Of a stretch of 64,000 nucleotides of DNA, positions 21,180 to 36,174 are shown piece by piece; position 1 is the first letter of the stretch; each line of letters begins with the position of its first letter. The translations under genes and the position numbers were made by a program. The stretch spans positions 144,670-208,669 of the forward strand of contig JAUSNX010000012.1 in the NCBI GenBank assembly GCA_030656015.1, read 5' to 3'. The notes beneath the pieces are model-generated. The model ran no database searches, had not been told where the DNA came from, and worked only from the letters and a program-made list of their open reading frames with translations. This DNA is from Methanobacteriaceae archaeon. Its GTDB lineage: Archaea > Methanobacteriota > Methanobacteria > Methanobacteriales > Methanobacteriaceae.

Positions 21180-21500
21180 ATGTTTGCCTTGATTTATATT
21201 ACCACTTCCAGTGAAGATGAATCTTCCCTCATAGGAGAAAAATTAGTTTCGGAAAGACTGGTTGGGTGTGCTAACATAATCAGTGACATTAAATCATTCT
21301 ACTGGTGGCAGGGCAATATAGAAAATGACCAGGAGTCCATTTTATTAGTTAAAAGTCTGGTAAGTAAGGTTGATGACATTATAAAAAGAGTAAAAGAGTT
21401 GCACAGCTATGAAAATCCAGCTATAATAGCCTTACCCATAATTAATGGTTCACAAGATTATTTGACTTGGCTGGAAGAAGAAATAGAAACTGAAAATTGA
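21180..21500 (+). CDS. cutA: CutA family divalent-ion tolerance protein
   Basis: A 106-residue trimeric CutA1 fold protein. Family hallmarks are IYITTSSEDESSLIGEKLV at the N-terminus, LVGCANII, SFYWWQGNIENDQES and KELHSYENPAIIALPI. The length is normal for CutA. CutA proteins are linked to copper and divalent-ion tolerance in bacteria, but the mechanism is unsettled. AAAGGAGTTGATTAG gives a strong ribosome site. It probably shares a transcript with nadE. Confidence 0.94.
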   Translation: MFALIYITTSSEDESSLIGEKLVSERLVGCANIISDIKSFYWWQGNIENDQESILLVKSLVSKVDDIIKRVKELHSYENPAIIALPIINGSQDYLTWLEEEIETEN

Positions 21501-21758
21501 AATATTAATTTATAAACTTAATTTTCAATAAAATATAATAGAAATTGTAGTTAATACATATTTTATGTATTTTTCATAATTAATGATATTCGATTATAAT
21601 GGAATTAATATAATGAATATCAATAATCTTATTGACGCATCAATAGTCAGGATTTTTAAAGAATTAATTGAATTAAAGATTAAATTAGATAGAAAAGTAA
21701 AAATAAAATAAATTAAATCATTATTTACGAATTTAAACTTATTGTGACGGTGATTCTG

Positions 21759-24623
21759 TTGAAAAAGAACGTGGAGAGTAAATGGCAAAAGAAATGGGAT
21801 GAATCAAAAGTATTTCAATCAGATCCAGATGAAAGAGAAAAATTATTCTTAACGGTTGCCTACCCTTATCCCAGTGGCGCCATGCACATTGGGCACGGAC
21901 GTACCTATACTGTTCCTGATGTTTATGCACGTTTTAAAAGAATGCGAGGATATAATGTGCTATTTCCCATGGCTTGGCACGTTACTGGAGCCCCGGTTAT
22001 TGGAATAGCCAAGCGTATACAGCGTCGCGACCCCTGGACCATGGATATTTACCAGAATATCCATAAAGTACCTGAAGAGGAACTGGAAAGATTCACAGAC
22101 CCAGAATACATTGTAAAGTACTTCAGTAGTGAGTATCATGAAGTTATGGAACATATGGGTTATTCCATAGACTGGAGAAGAGAATTTAGAACTACTGATC
22201 CATCTTATCAAAAATTTATTGAATGGCAAATTCGCCAACTCAAAGACAAAGGCTATGTAAAACAGGGTGCCCACCCAGTGAAGTACTGTGGCGAGTGTGA
22301 AAATCCTGTAGGAGATCACGACCTTTTAGAAGGGGAAGGTGTGGGAATTAACGAATTAACCCTTCTTAAATTTGAAATTGATGGTTATTTCCTTGTCCCG
22401 GCAACTTTCCGCCCAGAAACTATTTACGGAGCCACTAACCTCTGGCTAAATCCTGAAGTTAATTATCTTAAAGTTAGGGCTGATGATGAAGAATGGTTAA
22501 TAAGTAAAGAGGCTCATGACAATCTTTCACAACAAAAAACCTTAGAAATCATAGAAGAAGTTGATCCCAAGCCATTAATTGGTCGCATGGTAAAAAATAT
22601 CGTTACGGGGGAAGAACACCCTATTCTACCAGCTAGTTTTGTTGATCCAGAATATGGGAGTGGGGTGGTCTTTTCTGTACCGGGTCATGCCCCCGCAGAT
22701 TATATTGCCCTTCAAGATCTTAAAAACAATCCAGAACTTCTAAATAAATATGATCTAAAAGAAATTGTGCAAAAAATTCAACCTATTAATGTCATTACTT
22801 TAAAAGGATATGGAGAATTCCCTGCTCAGGAATTAATTGAAAAGTTGGGTGTTAAAAATCAAAATGATGCCAAACTCCAGGAAGCCACCAATGAGCTTTA
22901 CAAACAGGAACATGCTAAGGGAGTTATGAGTGAGCATATAACCAATTATAGTGGCCGTAAAGTCTCGGTAGCCCGTGATGAAATAAGTGCCCAGCTTCGG
23001 GAAATAGGTCAGGCCAGTTTAATGTATGATTTTGCTGAAAGACCCGTTATTTGCCGCTGCGGAAACCGTTGTGTAGTTAAAATAATGGAAGACCAGTGGT
23101 TCATGAAGTATTCTGATGAAGAATGGAAAAATAAAACTCGAAACACTCTGGAAAGGATGAAAATTGTCCCTGAAGAAGTTCGAGCCAATTTCAAATATTA
23201 TATTGGATGGTTACATGATTGGGCCTGTTCTCGTAGGATTGGGCTGGGAACCAAGATTCCATGGGATCCACAGTGGATAATAGAACCACTGACCGATTCC
23301 AGCATTTACATGTCATATTATACTATTGCCAAATACCTTAGAGAAATGAATCCTGATCATTTAAATGATGAATTCTTCTCACAAGTGTTCTTAAATAAAC
23401 CTGGGGATGTTAAAGTAGAAGAAAGTCTTTTAAATGAAATAAAAGATGAATTCAACTACTGGTATCCGCTGGATTGGAGATTATCAGCCAAGGATCTGAT
23501 TGGAAACCACCTCACCTTCCATGTATTCCACCACGCCGCCATATTTCCCGAAGACAAACGGCCACAAGGAATTGTTGTATTCGGAATGGGGCTCTTAGAA
23601 GGCCATAAAATGTCGTCCTCTAAAGGAAATGTAATACTTCTCTCTGATGCTATTAGTAATCATGGCGCAGATGTGGTAAGACTCTTTTTAATGTCTGCTG
23701 CCGAACCATGGCAGGACTTTGATTGGAGAGAAAAGGAGGTCAAAGGAACTAAGAGGAGACTGGAATGGTTCGTAGAGTTCGCTCAAAGAGTGGAAGACAT
23801 ACATGAAGGCCCACTCTACATCAATGAAGTTGGAACTGAATCAGATATTGTTCCAAAGAACTTCATAAGTAAATGGATGCTGGGCCAATTAAATCTAAGA
23901 ATTAAAGATGCCACTGAAGCATTAGAAGGATTCCAAACCAGAAAAGCAGTTCAAGACTCTCTTTTCCTCCTTAAAAAGGATCTGGATCATTACTTCCACC
24001 GGATTAAATCTGACCTAGAGAATGAGGAACAAGTACCCGAAATTTCATTTGTTCTGGCCACGGTTCTAGAAGCATGGATTAGATTAATGGCTCCTTTCAC
24101 ACCTCACACCTCAGAAGAACTTTGGGAGAAATATGGGGGAGAAGGATTTGTATCAGAAGCTCCATGGCCCAAATATAATCCGGATTTAGTAGATGATAAG
24201 GTTCAAAAGGCAGAAGAAATCATCCAGGGACTGGTTAAAGATATTTCAGAGATTAAAAAAATTGTAGATGTGGAACCCGAAAAAATACATGTTTATCTGG
24301 CTCCGGAATGGAAATGGAATGTTTTTGACATAGCCCGCGAAGTTGGAAGGCCTGATATTGGTCGAATAATGGGCCAATCTGTGCAGCAAAATGTCCATGA
24401 TGATAAAAAGGAAATTGCTGAGTTTGCTAAAAAAATAAGCCGGGAAATGACCCGTATTAGTTATGTAGGCTATCTGGATGAGTACCAAATACTTTCTGAT
24501 TCTTTGGATTACATATCCGGAGAAGTAGGAGCAGAAGTTATTGTTCACCAGGACGCTGATTATGACCCTGAAGCTAAGGCCAAAAATGCCATGCCCTATA
24601 AACCGGCTATTTTCATAGAATAA
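21759..24623 (+). CDS. leuS: Leucyl-tRNA synthetase (archaeal/eukaryal type)
   Basis: A 954-residue class I synthetase. The HIGH motif is in [14 protein letters not shown] near residue 43, and KMSKS appears as HKMSSSKGN near residue 625. The CP1 editing domain with [14 protein letters not shown] lies between them. The insert with CRCGNRC (near 430) suggests a small zinc-binding loop. The C-terminal region matches the archaeal LeuRS tail. Start: GGTGAT (21749-21754) sits four bases before a TTG at 21759, which gives [13 protein letters not shown]. The GTG at 21744 lies upstream of that site and is unlikely. There is no partner gene in the operon. Confidence 0.95.
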   Translation: MKKNVESKWQKKWDESKVFQSDPDEREKLFLTVAYPYPSGAMHIGHGRTYTVPDVYARFKRMRGYNVLFPMAWHVTGAPVIGIAKRIQRRDPWTMDIYQNIHKVPEEELERFTDPEYIVKYFSSEYHEVMEHMGYSIDWRREFRTTDPSYQKFIEWQIRQLKDKGYVKQGAHPVKYCGECENPVGDHDLLEGEGVGINELTLLKFEIDGYFLVPATFRPETIYGATNLWLNPEVNYLKVRADDEEWLISKEAHDNLSQQKTLEIIEEVDPKPLIGRMVKNIVTGEEHPILPASFVDPEYGSGVVFSVPGHAPADYIALQDLKNNPELLNKYDLKEIVQKIQPINVITLKGYGEFPAQELIEKLGVKNQNDAKLQEATNELYKQEHAKGVMSEHITNYSGRKVSVARDEISAQLREIGQASLMYDFAERPVICRCGNRCVVKIMEDQWFMKYSDEEWKNKTRNTLERMKIVPEEVRANFKYYIGWLHDWACSRRIGLGTKIPWDPQWIIEPLTDSSIYMSYYTIAKYLREMNPDHLNDEFFSQVFLNKPGDVKVEESLLNEIKDEFNYWYPLDWRLSAKDLIGNHLTFHVFHHAAIFPEDKRPQGIVVFGMGLLEGHKMSSSKGNVILLSDAISNHGADVVRLFLMSAAEPWQDFDWREKEVKGTKRRLEWFVEFAQRVEDIHEGPLYINEVGTESDIVPKNFISKWMLGQLNLRIKDATEALEGFQTRKAVQDSLFLLKKDLDHYFHRIKSDLENEEQVPEISFVLATVLEAWIRLMAPFTPHTSEELWEKYGGEGFVSEAPWPKYNPDLVDDKVQKAEEIIQGLVKDISEIKKIVDVEPEKIHVYLAPEWKWNVFDIAREVGRPDIGRIMGQSVQQNVHDDKKEIAEFAKKISREMTRISYVGYLDEYQILSDSLDYISGEVGAEVIVHQDADYDPEAKAKNAMPYKPAIFIE

Positions 24624-24658
24624 ACAGAAAAAGAATTTTAATTAGAATATTTTTAATA

Positions 24659-24677
24659 GAATATTTTAAAAATATTC
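24659..24677 (+). terminator. Short hairpin after leuS
   Basis: GAATATTTT and AAAATATTC form a nine-base perfect inverted repeat around a single base, followed within 20 bases by T-rich sequence (TTTTG, then ATTTTTTG). It is plausible as a termination signal 35 bases after the leuS stop, but AT-only stems are weak. Confidence 0.3.
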
Positions 24678-24737
24678 AATTTTGTTATATTTTTTGTTAA
24701 TTTTAGATTAAAAGGAATTCAAAGGAGGAATAGTCAA

Positions 24738-24941
24738 ATGGGTAAAAAACCAGAAACTAATCGGGTGTATGCTACAATTATAATCAGTTTTTTATGGTTA
24801 CTATCACTGGGACTGTGGTTATTTTTCTATGCCGAAAGTTACAGCATTATCCAGAATATTGCAGTATTCATAATTTCCATAGTAGTTTTGGGAGCTATTA
24901 CCGTAGCTTTATGGGTCCCCTGGAGCATGAAAAATGCTTAA
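24738..24941 (+). CDS. Small two-helix membrane protein, unknown function
   Basis: A 67-residue protein with two membrane helices (about 11-30 and 37-60) and short polar ends (MGKKPETN..., ...SMKNA). The ribosome site AAAGGAGGAATAG is strong and well spaced, which argues for a real gene despite the size. I recognise no family. It sits between leuS and another membrane protein gene on the same strand. Confidence 0.7.
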   Translation: MGKKPETNRVYATIIISFLWLLSLGLWLFFYAESYSIIQNIAVFIISIVVLGAITVALWVPWSMKNA

Positions 24942-25105
24942 ATTAACTTAATTTAATAATAAACTCTTTATTTTTAATTTTTAGCTTCTTAAAAGTAGTC
25001 TTAAAAATAAAATGTCTTAGTTTTATTTCATTAATAAATGTCAAGCATTATTTAAAATATTAAATTATTTTAATAACAAGAATTAAATCCATAATAGTGA
25101 TCACC

Positions 25106-25504
25106 ATGAAAATTAGAAACATCATTGCTATTTATTCACTTTTCATTGGTATTTTAATGATAGTTATGTGGAGCATGTTTATTTTAACTGGCCAGGTGCC
25201 AGAAATGGCCACTAAACCTGCTGAAATTATGCTGCACTTACTGGCCGAATTTATTACATCAGTTCTCTTAATAGGGGGAGGAATAGGCCTTTTAAAGAAG
25301 ATAAAAATAGGTTACAACCTTAATCTACTGGCCCTGGGAATGTTGTTATACACCTTAATTGTCAGTCCAGGCTATTACTTGCAAAGGGGAGATTTAGCCT
25401 TTGTGGGAGTATTTTTCATGCTTTTAATAGCAACTCTGGTGTTTTTAATTATAAGTTTGAAAAAAGAATATGAAATAAAGCTGGATCGTTTATCACCCGA
25501 ATAA
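25106..25504 (+). CDS. Four-helix membrane protein, unknown function
   Basis: A 132-residue protein with four hydrophobic segments (about 4-24, 42-62, 70-88 and 96-118) and a charged tail ending KLDRLSPE. The third segment is preceded by GGGIGLLKKIKIG. The start at 25106 follows GTGATCACC, a near-perfect match to the anti-SD; the frame also opens at a GTG inside that site, which I reject. No catalytic motif was seen and no family name can be given. Confidence 0.7.
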   Translation: MKIRNIIAIYSLFIGILMIVMWSMFILTGQVPEMATKPAEIMLHLLAEFITSVLLIGGGIGLLKKIKIGYNLNLLALGMLLYTLIVSPGYYLQRGDLAFVGVFFMLLIATLVFLIISLKKEYEIKLDRLSPE

Positions 25505-25673
25505 TCAATCCTCTTTTAAAATATTTTCAAATAAATTTTTAAAAAAAATAAATTTATTGAATTTCTTCATTCAATGCTTTTTTCTAATTTATATTAATTT
25601 TAAATAAATAAAAATTAAATCAAAAAAAAAGTATTAAAAATAATATAAAATAAATAGAATTCTTAAAATAGAT

Positions 25674-26534
25674 TTATATTATTCTTTCTATAGGCACTAC
25701 TAAAATATCCCGTGCACCTAACTTTTTTAATTGATTTACAAGTTTAAAGACATCAAATTCATCAACAACCGCGTGAACTGCCACTACATGCTCACTAGAA
25801 AGCACTTTGGATATGGTAGGTCCGGTCATGCCTGGCATAGCCCGAGTTACTTTATCAAGATTTCCTTCATCTACATTAAGCATAATGAGCTTTTTACCTT
25901 CAGCATCCATTACACCCCTAATTCCAGTGCGTACTTCTTCAATTATTTCTTTTTTTTCATTGTAGCTTTTAGGATTAGCTATTAATTTAATAGAGCTGTC
26001 AAGAATAGTATCTATTATTTTGAGATGATTCATTTTTAAAGTGGTTCCTGTGCTGGTGAGATCAGTTATGATATCTGCCACCCCAATAAAAGGTGCAATC
26101 TCAGTAGAACCACTTAATTCCACTATTTTAGCATCAATGCCATTTTTTTCCAAATATCTGCCAGTTAAATTAGGAAATTCTGTGGCCACCACTGTTCCAG
26201 ATTCTATATCACTTAATGATTCCACTGATGAATCTTCTGGAACTGCTAAAACTAAACTAGCATTTCCAAAATTAAGGTCTTCTAATAACCTTATTTGAAC
26301 ATTTTTTTCTTCAATTAGGTCCAAGCCAGTTATTCCAATATCTGCTGCCCCATCAGCCACAAATTCAGGTATATCTGCTGCCCGAGTGAACATGACTGTT
26401 ATATCCGGATGATAAGTATCTGAGAAAAGTTTTCTATTGGCCGTGTCTTTTAATCCAATCCCTGCCTTTGATAAAAGCTTTACCGAAGGTTCGCTGATTC
26501 TTCCCTTAGATGGGATAGCTATTCTAAGTTTCAT
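25674..26534 (-). CDS. hisG: ATP phosphoribosyltransferase HisG (long form)
   Basis: A 286-residue enzyme for the first step of histidine synthesis (ATP + PRPP). The N-terminal RIAIPSKGRISEPSVKLL, the central GAADIGITGLDLI and the PRPP-binding VADIITDLTSTGTTLK are HisG hallmarks. The C-terminal 75 residues, with TGPTISKVLS, are the ACT-like regulatory domain of the long form, which allows histidine feedback without HisZ. The ATG at 26534 follows GGAGGAGAAT; the longer frame begins at a TTG overlapping that site. It is monocistronic here. Confidence 0.95.
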   Translation of the reverse strand: MKLRIAIPSKGRISEPSVKLLSKAGIGLKDTANRKLFSDTYHPDITVMFTRAADIPEFVADGAADIGITGLDLIEEKNVQIRLLEDLNFGNASLVLAVPEDSSVESLSDIESGTVVATEFPNLTGRYLEKNGIDAKIVELSGSTEIAPFIGVADIITDLTSTGTTLKMNHLKIIDTILDSSIKLIANPKSYNEKKEIIEEVRTGIRGVMDAEGKKLIMLNVDEGNLDKVTRAMPGMTGPTISKVLSSEHVVAVHAVVDEFDVFKLVNQLKKLGARDILVVPIERII

Positions 26535-26923
26535 ATTCTCCTCCAAGCTAAATTAGTCCATTAATATTTATTATGCAATTTAATAGATGATATTTTATGT
26601 AATTAATCAAGAGTTAGTTTATAAATCAATTATGAATGTTTTAAGTTTTAAATTTCAGTTTTATTTATTTAATTTATATTATTATATTTTTATTCTAGAT
26701 TTAATTTTGTTCTTCCTATTAACACTAATAGATATCTCCATAAAATCATATTATATGCCAAAATATTAATATTAACAGATTTATTGATAAAACATTACGT
26801 TAGATAAAAAATTTCAGTTGTATATTTTAAATAGTAATAATTTTAGAATATATAACAAGAATTTTAATATTAAAATCCATTTGAAATATAATTAAGCTTA
26901 TAAATTAGGAATACGAGGTTTTT
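26535..26923. other. Intergenic region between divergent hisG and the sensor kinase
   Basis: 389 bases of strongly AT-rich DNA that must hold both divergent promoters. A 60-codon hydrophobic frame (26587-26769) lacks a ribosome site and looks like chance. No inverted repeat long enough to call an operator was noticed. GAGG precedes the kinase ATG at 26924. Confidence 0.35.
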
Positions 26924-32005
<5,082 letters not shown>

Positions 32006-32156
32006 TTATTAAACATTGATTAATATTCCTGAAATTAAATTTATGACTAATTAATTAAATTAATATTCATTTTATCAATATATTAAAAAGTGGAGTTATT
32101 AAAAAATAAATTACTATATACGATAACTTTTAACAAAATTCAATTAGAGGCCGAAT

Positions 32157-33449
32157 ATGGAAAATCATACCATTCTAATAAAAAATGCTCAAATATTAGG
32201 CGGAACAGTGAATAATGGATCCGTGTTAATAGAAAATGATAAAATTATTGAAATCAATGATAAGATTGATTTTAGCCATATAGATAAAGTCATAGATGCT
32301 GAAAATAAAATTTTAATGCCCGGAATGGTCAATACCCATACTCACCTATCCATGAGTTTGCTTAGAGGTCTGGCCGATGATTTACCACTGGACACCTGGT
32401 TAAATGAACATATATGGCCCATGGAGGCCCACCTAAATGGAGATTACTGCTATGCCGGGGCTTTATTGGCCTGCGTGGAAATGATAAAATCGGGAACCAC
32501 TACCTTTAATGATATGTACTTTTTTATGGATGATGTGGCCCGGGCCGCAGATGAAGCCGGCCTAAGGGGCATTTTAAGCCACGGCATGATTGATCTAGGC
32601 GACGAAGAAAAAAGAAAGGCTGAGTTTAAGGAAAGCAAGCGCCTCATTGAAGAATGTCATGACACTGCAGATGGGAGAATAACCGTAGCATTTGGACCTC
32701 ACTCAGCATACACCTGTTCTAAAGAACTTTTGAAAGGAGTAAGAAAGGAAGCTAATAAATATGGCAATCATATACACATCCATGTAGCTGAGACGGAATA
32801 TGAAGTTCAACAAGTAATGGGGGCCCATGGGAAACGTCCATTTGAATATTTAGATGAAATTGGCCTTTTAGGAGAGGATGTTCTGGCCGCTCATGCCGTG
32901 CACCTTTCTACAGATGAAATAGAAATTGTAAAAAAAAGGGGAGTTAAATTATCTCACAATCCAGCCAGTAATATGAAACTAGCTTCAGGAGTTTCACCAG
33001 TGCCTGAGATGCTTAAAAAAGGAATCTGTGTATCCCTGGGAACCGATGGTGCCGCTTCCAATAACAATTTAGATATGTTAGAAGAGATGAAACTTGCTGC
33101 ACTGCTCCAGAAAATCCATAATATGGATCCTACTTATTTAACTGCCCAGCAAACCTATGAAATGGCCACTATTAATGGAGCCCATGCTCTGGGAATGGAA
33201 AGTGATATTGGAACTATCGAAGTGGGTAAAAAGGCAGATTTAGTTCTTTTAGATTCTAAAGCCCCTCATTTAACACCATTTAGAAACCCATTATCCCACC
33301 TTGTTTATTCCGCCAGTGGCAGTGATGTAAATACTACCATATGTAATGGAAAGATCTTAATGGAAAATAGAGAAGTTTTAAGCATTCCTGAAGCACAAAT
33401 AATTGAAATGTCTCAGAACGCTGCTGAAGAAATGCTTTCTAAAAATTAA
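32157..33449 (+). CDS. dadD: 5'-deoxyadenosine / S-adenosylhomocysteine / MTA deaminase (DadD type)
   Basis: A 430-residue amidohydrolase of the MtaD/SsnA group. The metal site is built from NTHTHLSMSLLRG (H61, H63), HIHVAETEYEV, AAHAVHLS and LGTDGAASNNNLDM. In methanogens, the characterised member deaminates 5'-deoxyadenosine, SAH and MTA, which recycles products of radical SAM enzymes and methyl transfer. The length (about 430) is normal. TTAGAGGCCGAAT precedes the ATG. The following HAD gene is 75 bases downstream and may share the transcript. Substrate preference among the three is inferred from the methanogen context. Confidence 0.88.
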   Translation: MENHTILIKNAQILGGTVNNGSVLIENDKIIEINDKIDFSHIDKVIDAENKILMPGMVNTHTHLSMSLLRGLADDLPLDTWLNEHIWPMEAHLNGDYCYAGALLACVEMIKSGTTTFNDMYFFMDDVARAADEAGLRGILSHGMIDLGDEEKRKAEFKESKRLIEECHDTADGRITVAFGPHSAYTCSKELLKGVRKEANKYGNHIHIHVAETEYEVQQVMGAHGKRPFEYLDEIGLLGEDVLAAHAVHLSTDEIEIVKKRGVKLSHNPASNMKLASGVSPVPEMLKKGICVSLGTDGAASNNNLDMLEEMKLAALLQKIHNMDPTYLTAQQTYEMATINGAHALGMESDIGTIEVGKKADLVLLDSKAPHLTPFRNPLSHLVYSASGSDVNTTICNGKILMENREVLSIPEAQIIEMSQNAAEEMLSKN

Positions 33450-33524
33450 TTTCTTTTAATTTTTTTATTTATTATAATATATTATCATGAAATATTTCCA
33501 AAAACATGAAAATTAGGACATAAT

Positions 33525-34205
33525 ATGAATCCATTAGTACTTTTTGACATTGACAAAACCCTTATTGACCGTTCAGAGTGTCATCACCAGGCATTTATAC
33601 ATGCCTTTAAGAAAATTTATGGAGTGGATACTTCGGTGGAAGTAATCAACTATCATGGAAAGACAGATCCCCAAATTATGCATGAGGTTTTACTTGCAGA
33701 AGGCCTCGATGAAAATGACATCTGTCCATTTAAAAATGATTTTCTTAATTCTATCTCCAATTATTTTATTGCTAATGTAAAGTATGATAAAATTAAAGTA
33801 ATTGATGGGGCTATGCCACTACTAAAAGAGCTTGAAAATCGAAAAGTGCTACTGGGACTTCTGACTGGAAATATAGAAACTATTGCCTATTCCAAGCTCA
33901 ATCACGTGGGCCTGGGCCACTATTTTAAATTAGGAGGATTTGGAAGCGATAGCCATTATAGGCCAAATCTAGTCTTAAAGGCCATACAAAGGGCAGAAAA
34001 TGATTTTAGGTTTGTGAGAAATAAAAATAATGTTTTTGTGGTGGGCGATACACCTCTGGATGTGGCCGCTGGTTTAAAAGCTGGGATTTTGACCATTGGT
34101 GTGGCCAGTGGGGAGTATTCTAAAAATGAATTACTGAATAGCGGGGCCCACTATGTTTTAGATGATTTAAGGAACAAAAATAAGTTTTTAAAAATATTAT
34201 TATGA
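33525..34205 (+). CDS. HAD superfamily phosphatase (phosphoglycolate phosphatase-like)
   Basis: A 226-residue HAD hydrolase. Motif I is LFDIDKTLID (D8, D10), motif II is LLTGN, the Lys lies downstream in the SHYRPNLVLKA region, and motif IV is FVVGDTPLDVAAG. The helical cap after motif I (residues 15-85) is of C1 type, as in Gph/PGP enzymes. Small phosphate esters are the expected substrates, but the specific one cannot be told. It is downstream of dadD on the same strand, so a role in purine-ribose salvage is possible but speculative. Confidence 0.85.
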   Translation: MNPLVLFDIDKTLIDRSECHHQAFIHAFKKIYGVDTSVEVINYHGKTDPQIMHEVLLAEGLDENDICPFKNDFLNSISNYFIANVKYDKIKVIDGAMPLLKELENRKVLLGLLTGNIETIAYSKLNHVGLGHYFKLGGFGSDSHYRPNLVLKAIQRAENDFRFVRNKNNVFVVGDTPLDVAAGLKAGILTIGVASGEYSKNELLNSGAHYVLDDLRNKNKFLKILL

Positions 34206-34249
34206 ATTGTTAGTTGTTTTTAAAATTAATAAAAATAATGAAAAAAAAA

Positions 34250-35902
34250 TCAGACCCGACTAATCAGGCCAATCTTACCATTTCTATTTAAAACTATACT
34301 CTTTTTCCAGTCATCCCTAGTTTCTGGGAAGTCCTCACGGTAATGGGCCCCCCGACTTTCCTGTCTTAAAACAGCCGCAGTAATAACCATTTTGGCAGTT
34401 TCGATCATGTTCTCTACTTCCAAGGCTTCCTGCAAGTAGCGGTTAAACTTAGATTCCTCAGGAACATTCATTCTACTTATTTGTCCTTCTAGTTGACTTA
34501 TTGTTCTCAAAGCCATCCTTAAACCTTGTTCACTACGTATAATGGCCACATTATCCCACATAGTTTCTTGAAGTTTCTTTTTAAGCTGTTGAGGTGGAAT
34601 ATCCCCATCTTGAATTTTACCTTGAATTCTCTTTTCTTCTTTTTCTACAAAGGCTTGATTCAATTCATCACCAGATTTTAAGGCGTTTTCAGCGGCAGCT
34701 TTACCGGCCCTTTCCCCAAATACTTGAGTATCAGCCAGTGCATTTCCACCTAGACGATTAGCCCCGTGAACTCCCCCTGTGACTTCACCAGCGGCAAACA
34801 GATTTTCCACACTACTGTGACCATTTTCATCAATTTTCACCCCACCCATAAAGTGATGGGCAGTAGGAGCTACTTCCATTGGTTCTTTACGAATATCCAC
34901 ACCAACATCCTGGAATTGTAGAATCATAGTCTCCAACTTTTCTTCAATAAGTTCGGGATCAATGTGAGTGACATCCAGGAAAACTCCCCCATTTTTAGTA
35001 CCTCTTCCTCCCCTAATTTCATTGTAAATGGCCCGAGCCACCACATCCCGCGTGGCCAGTTCCATACGAGAATCATAATTACCCATGAATCTATTACCCT
35101 CTTTATCCAGGAGAATTCCACCTTCTCCCCTTACGGCCTCGGTAACCAGAACCCCTTTTCTTGAGTCGGGATAAACCATTCCTGTGGGGTGAAATTGCAC
35201 CTGTTCCATGTCAATTAGATCTGCTCCAGCATTCCAGGCCAGTGCAAAACCATCCCCGCCTTTTTGAACCGTATTTGATGTGACCGGGTAAATCTGACCG
35301 GCACCACCCGTGGCCATTATAGTGGATTTGGCATGAAATATAAGGATTTTAGAATCTTTTAGGGATAACCCCACTGCACCTTGGACTTTTTCCCGGTTTT
35401 CGTCTGTAATAAGGGCTGTTATCATTATCTCATCCAGAGTAGTGATTTCCCGCCGAATAACTTCTTCTTTAAGAGCAGTTATCATTTCATGCCCGGTCCG
35501 GTCTCCTTGAAAGCAGGTTCTTCTAAATGTCTGACCACCAAAAGGCCTTTGATCCAGTTCTCCAGATTCCTGGCGATCAAACATGGCCCCGTAATTTTCC
35601 AGATCCACCAACCGTTCTGGTGATTCATCCACCAGTATCCTGGCCAATTCTGGGTCATTTATGAAGCCTCCTCCTTTTAGAGTATCTTCATAGTGAATGT
35701 TGGTGTTGTCGTCACAGTCCACATAGGCAAAAGCAGCATTATATCCACCTTCAGCCATTCCTGTACATCCTGATTTAAATGATAGTCCTTTAGAAACAAT
35801 TATTGGTTTTAAATTGTGATTAGAAACTTCTATTGCTGCTCTACATCCCGCGCCTCCAGAACCAATAATCAGCACATCACATTTATAAAATTCGCTTTCC
35901 AT
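34250..35902 (-). CDS. tfrA: Thiol:fumarate reductase flavoprotein subunit TfrA
   Basis: A 550-residue flavoprotein of the succinate dehydrogenase/fumarate reductase family. The FAD-binding start is DVLIIGSGGAGCRAAIE. SGCTGMAEGGYNA replaces the SHTxAAxGG segment that carries covalent FAD in bacterial enzymes, so flavin is probably not covalently bound. The active site has QVQFHPTGM, APTAHHFMGGVKI and GANRLGGNALAD. In Methanobacteriales TfrA with TfrB reduces fumarate using coenzymes M and B, feeding the incomplete reductive TCA route. tfrA and tfrB are not adjacent in M. thermautotrophicus, and no tfrB is seen here. The ribosome site at the ATG is weak. Confidence 0.88.
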   Translation of the reverse strand: MESEFYKCDVLIIGSGGAGCRAAIEVSNHNLKPIIVSKGLSFKSGCTGMAEGGYNAAFAYVDCDDNTNIHYEDTLKGGGFINDPELARILVDESPERLVDLENYGAMFDRQESGELDQRPFGGQTFRRTCFQGDRTGHEMITALKEEVIRREITTLDEIMITALITDENREKVQGAVGLSLKDSKILIFHAKSTIMATGGAGQIYPVTSNTVQKGGDGFALAWNAGADLIDMEQVQFHPTGMVYPDSRKGVLVTEAVRGEGGILLDKEGNRFMGNYDSRMELATRDVVARAIYNEIRGGRGTKNGGVFLDVTHIDPELIEEKLETMILQFQDVGVDIRKEPMEVAPTAHHFMGGVKIDENGHSSVENLFAAGEVTGGVHGANRLGGNALADTQVFGERAGKAAAENALKSGDELNQAFVEKEEKRIQGKIQDGDIPPQQLKKKLQETMWDNVAIIRSEQGLRMALRTISQLEGQISRMNVPEESKFNRYLQEALEVENMIETAKMVITAAVLRQESRGAHYREDFPETRDDWKKSIVLNRNGKIGLISRV

Positions 35903-36025
35903 GATTTTTCATTGATTATTATGATTATTATAATTTTATGAAAACCACACCAATATAAAATATAAAAATTTTCAAATAAAATAAATTCAATTATAGTGAA
36001 TTTAAAAAATTAATATAACTGTGAA

Positions 36026-36036
36026 CCATATAAATC
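36026..36036 (+). promoter_or_regulatory. Putative TATA box upstream of sepS
   Basis: CCATATAAATC lies about 140 bases before the sepS start in an otherwise featureless AT-rich gap (35903-36174) between divergent tfrA and sepS. A start site 25 bases on would leave a leader of roughly 115 bases. Identified by eye only. Confidence 0.3.
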
Positions 36037-36174
36037 AAATACAAGTTTATTAACAGTTCTAATATAACTTTAAAATTAAAGATTTAACTTAATTTAAAAA
36101 TAATTAATGTGATCTAAAAAATTCCTAATTTTATAGACCACATAATAACTCAAAAATCATTTTGGGGGCATAAT

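Noticed and set aside
26587..26769. 60-codon hydrophobic frame upstream of the sensor kinase
   Set aside because: No ribosome site, built from AT-rich codons (Phe, Leu, Tyr, Ile), and it lies in the only space for two divergent promoters.
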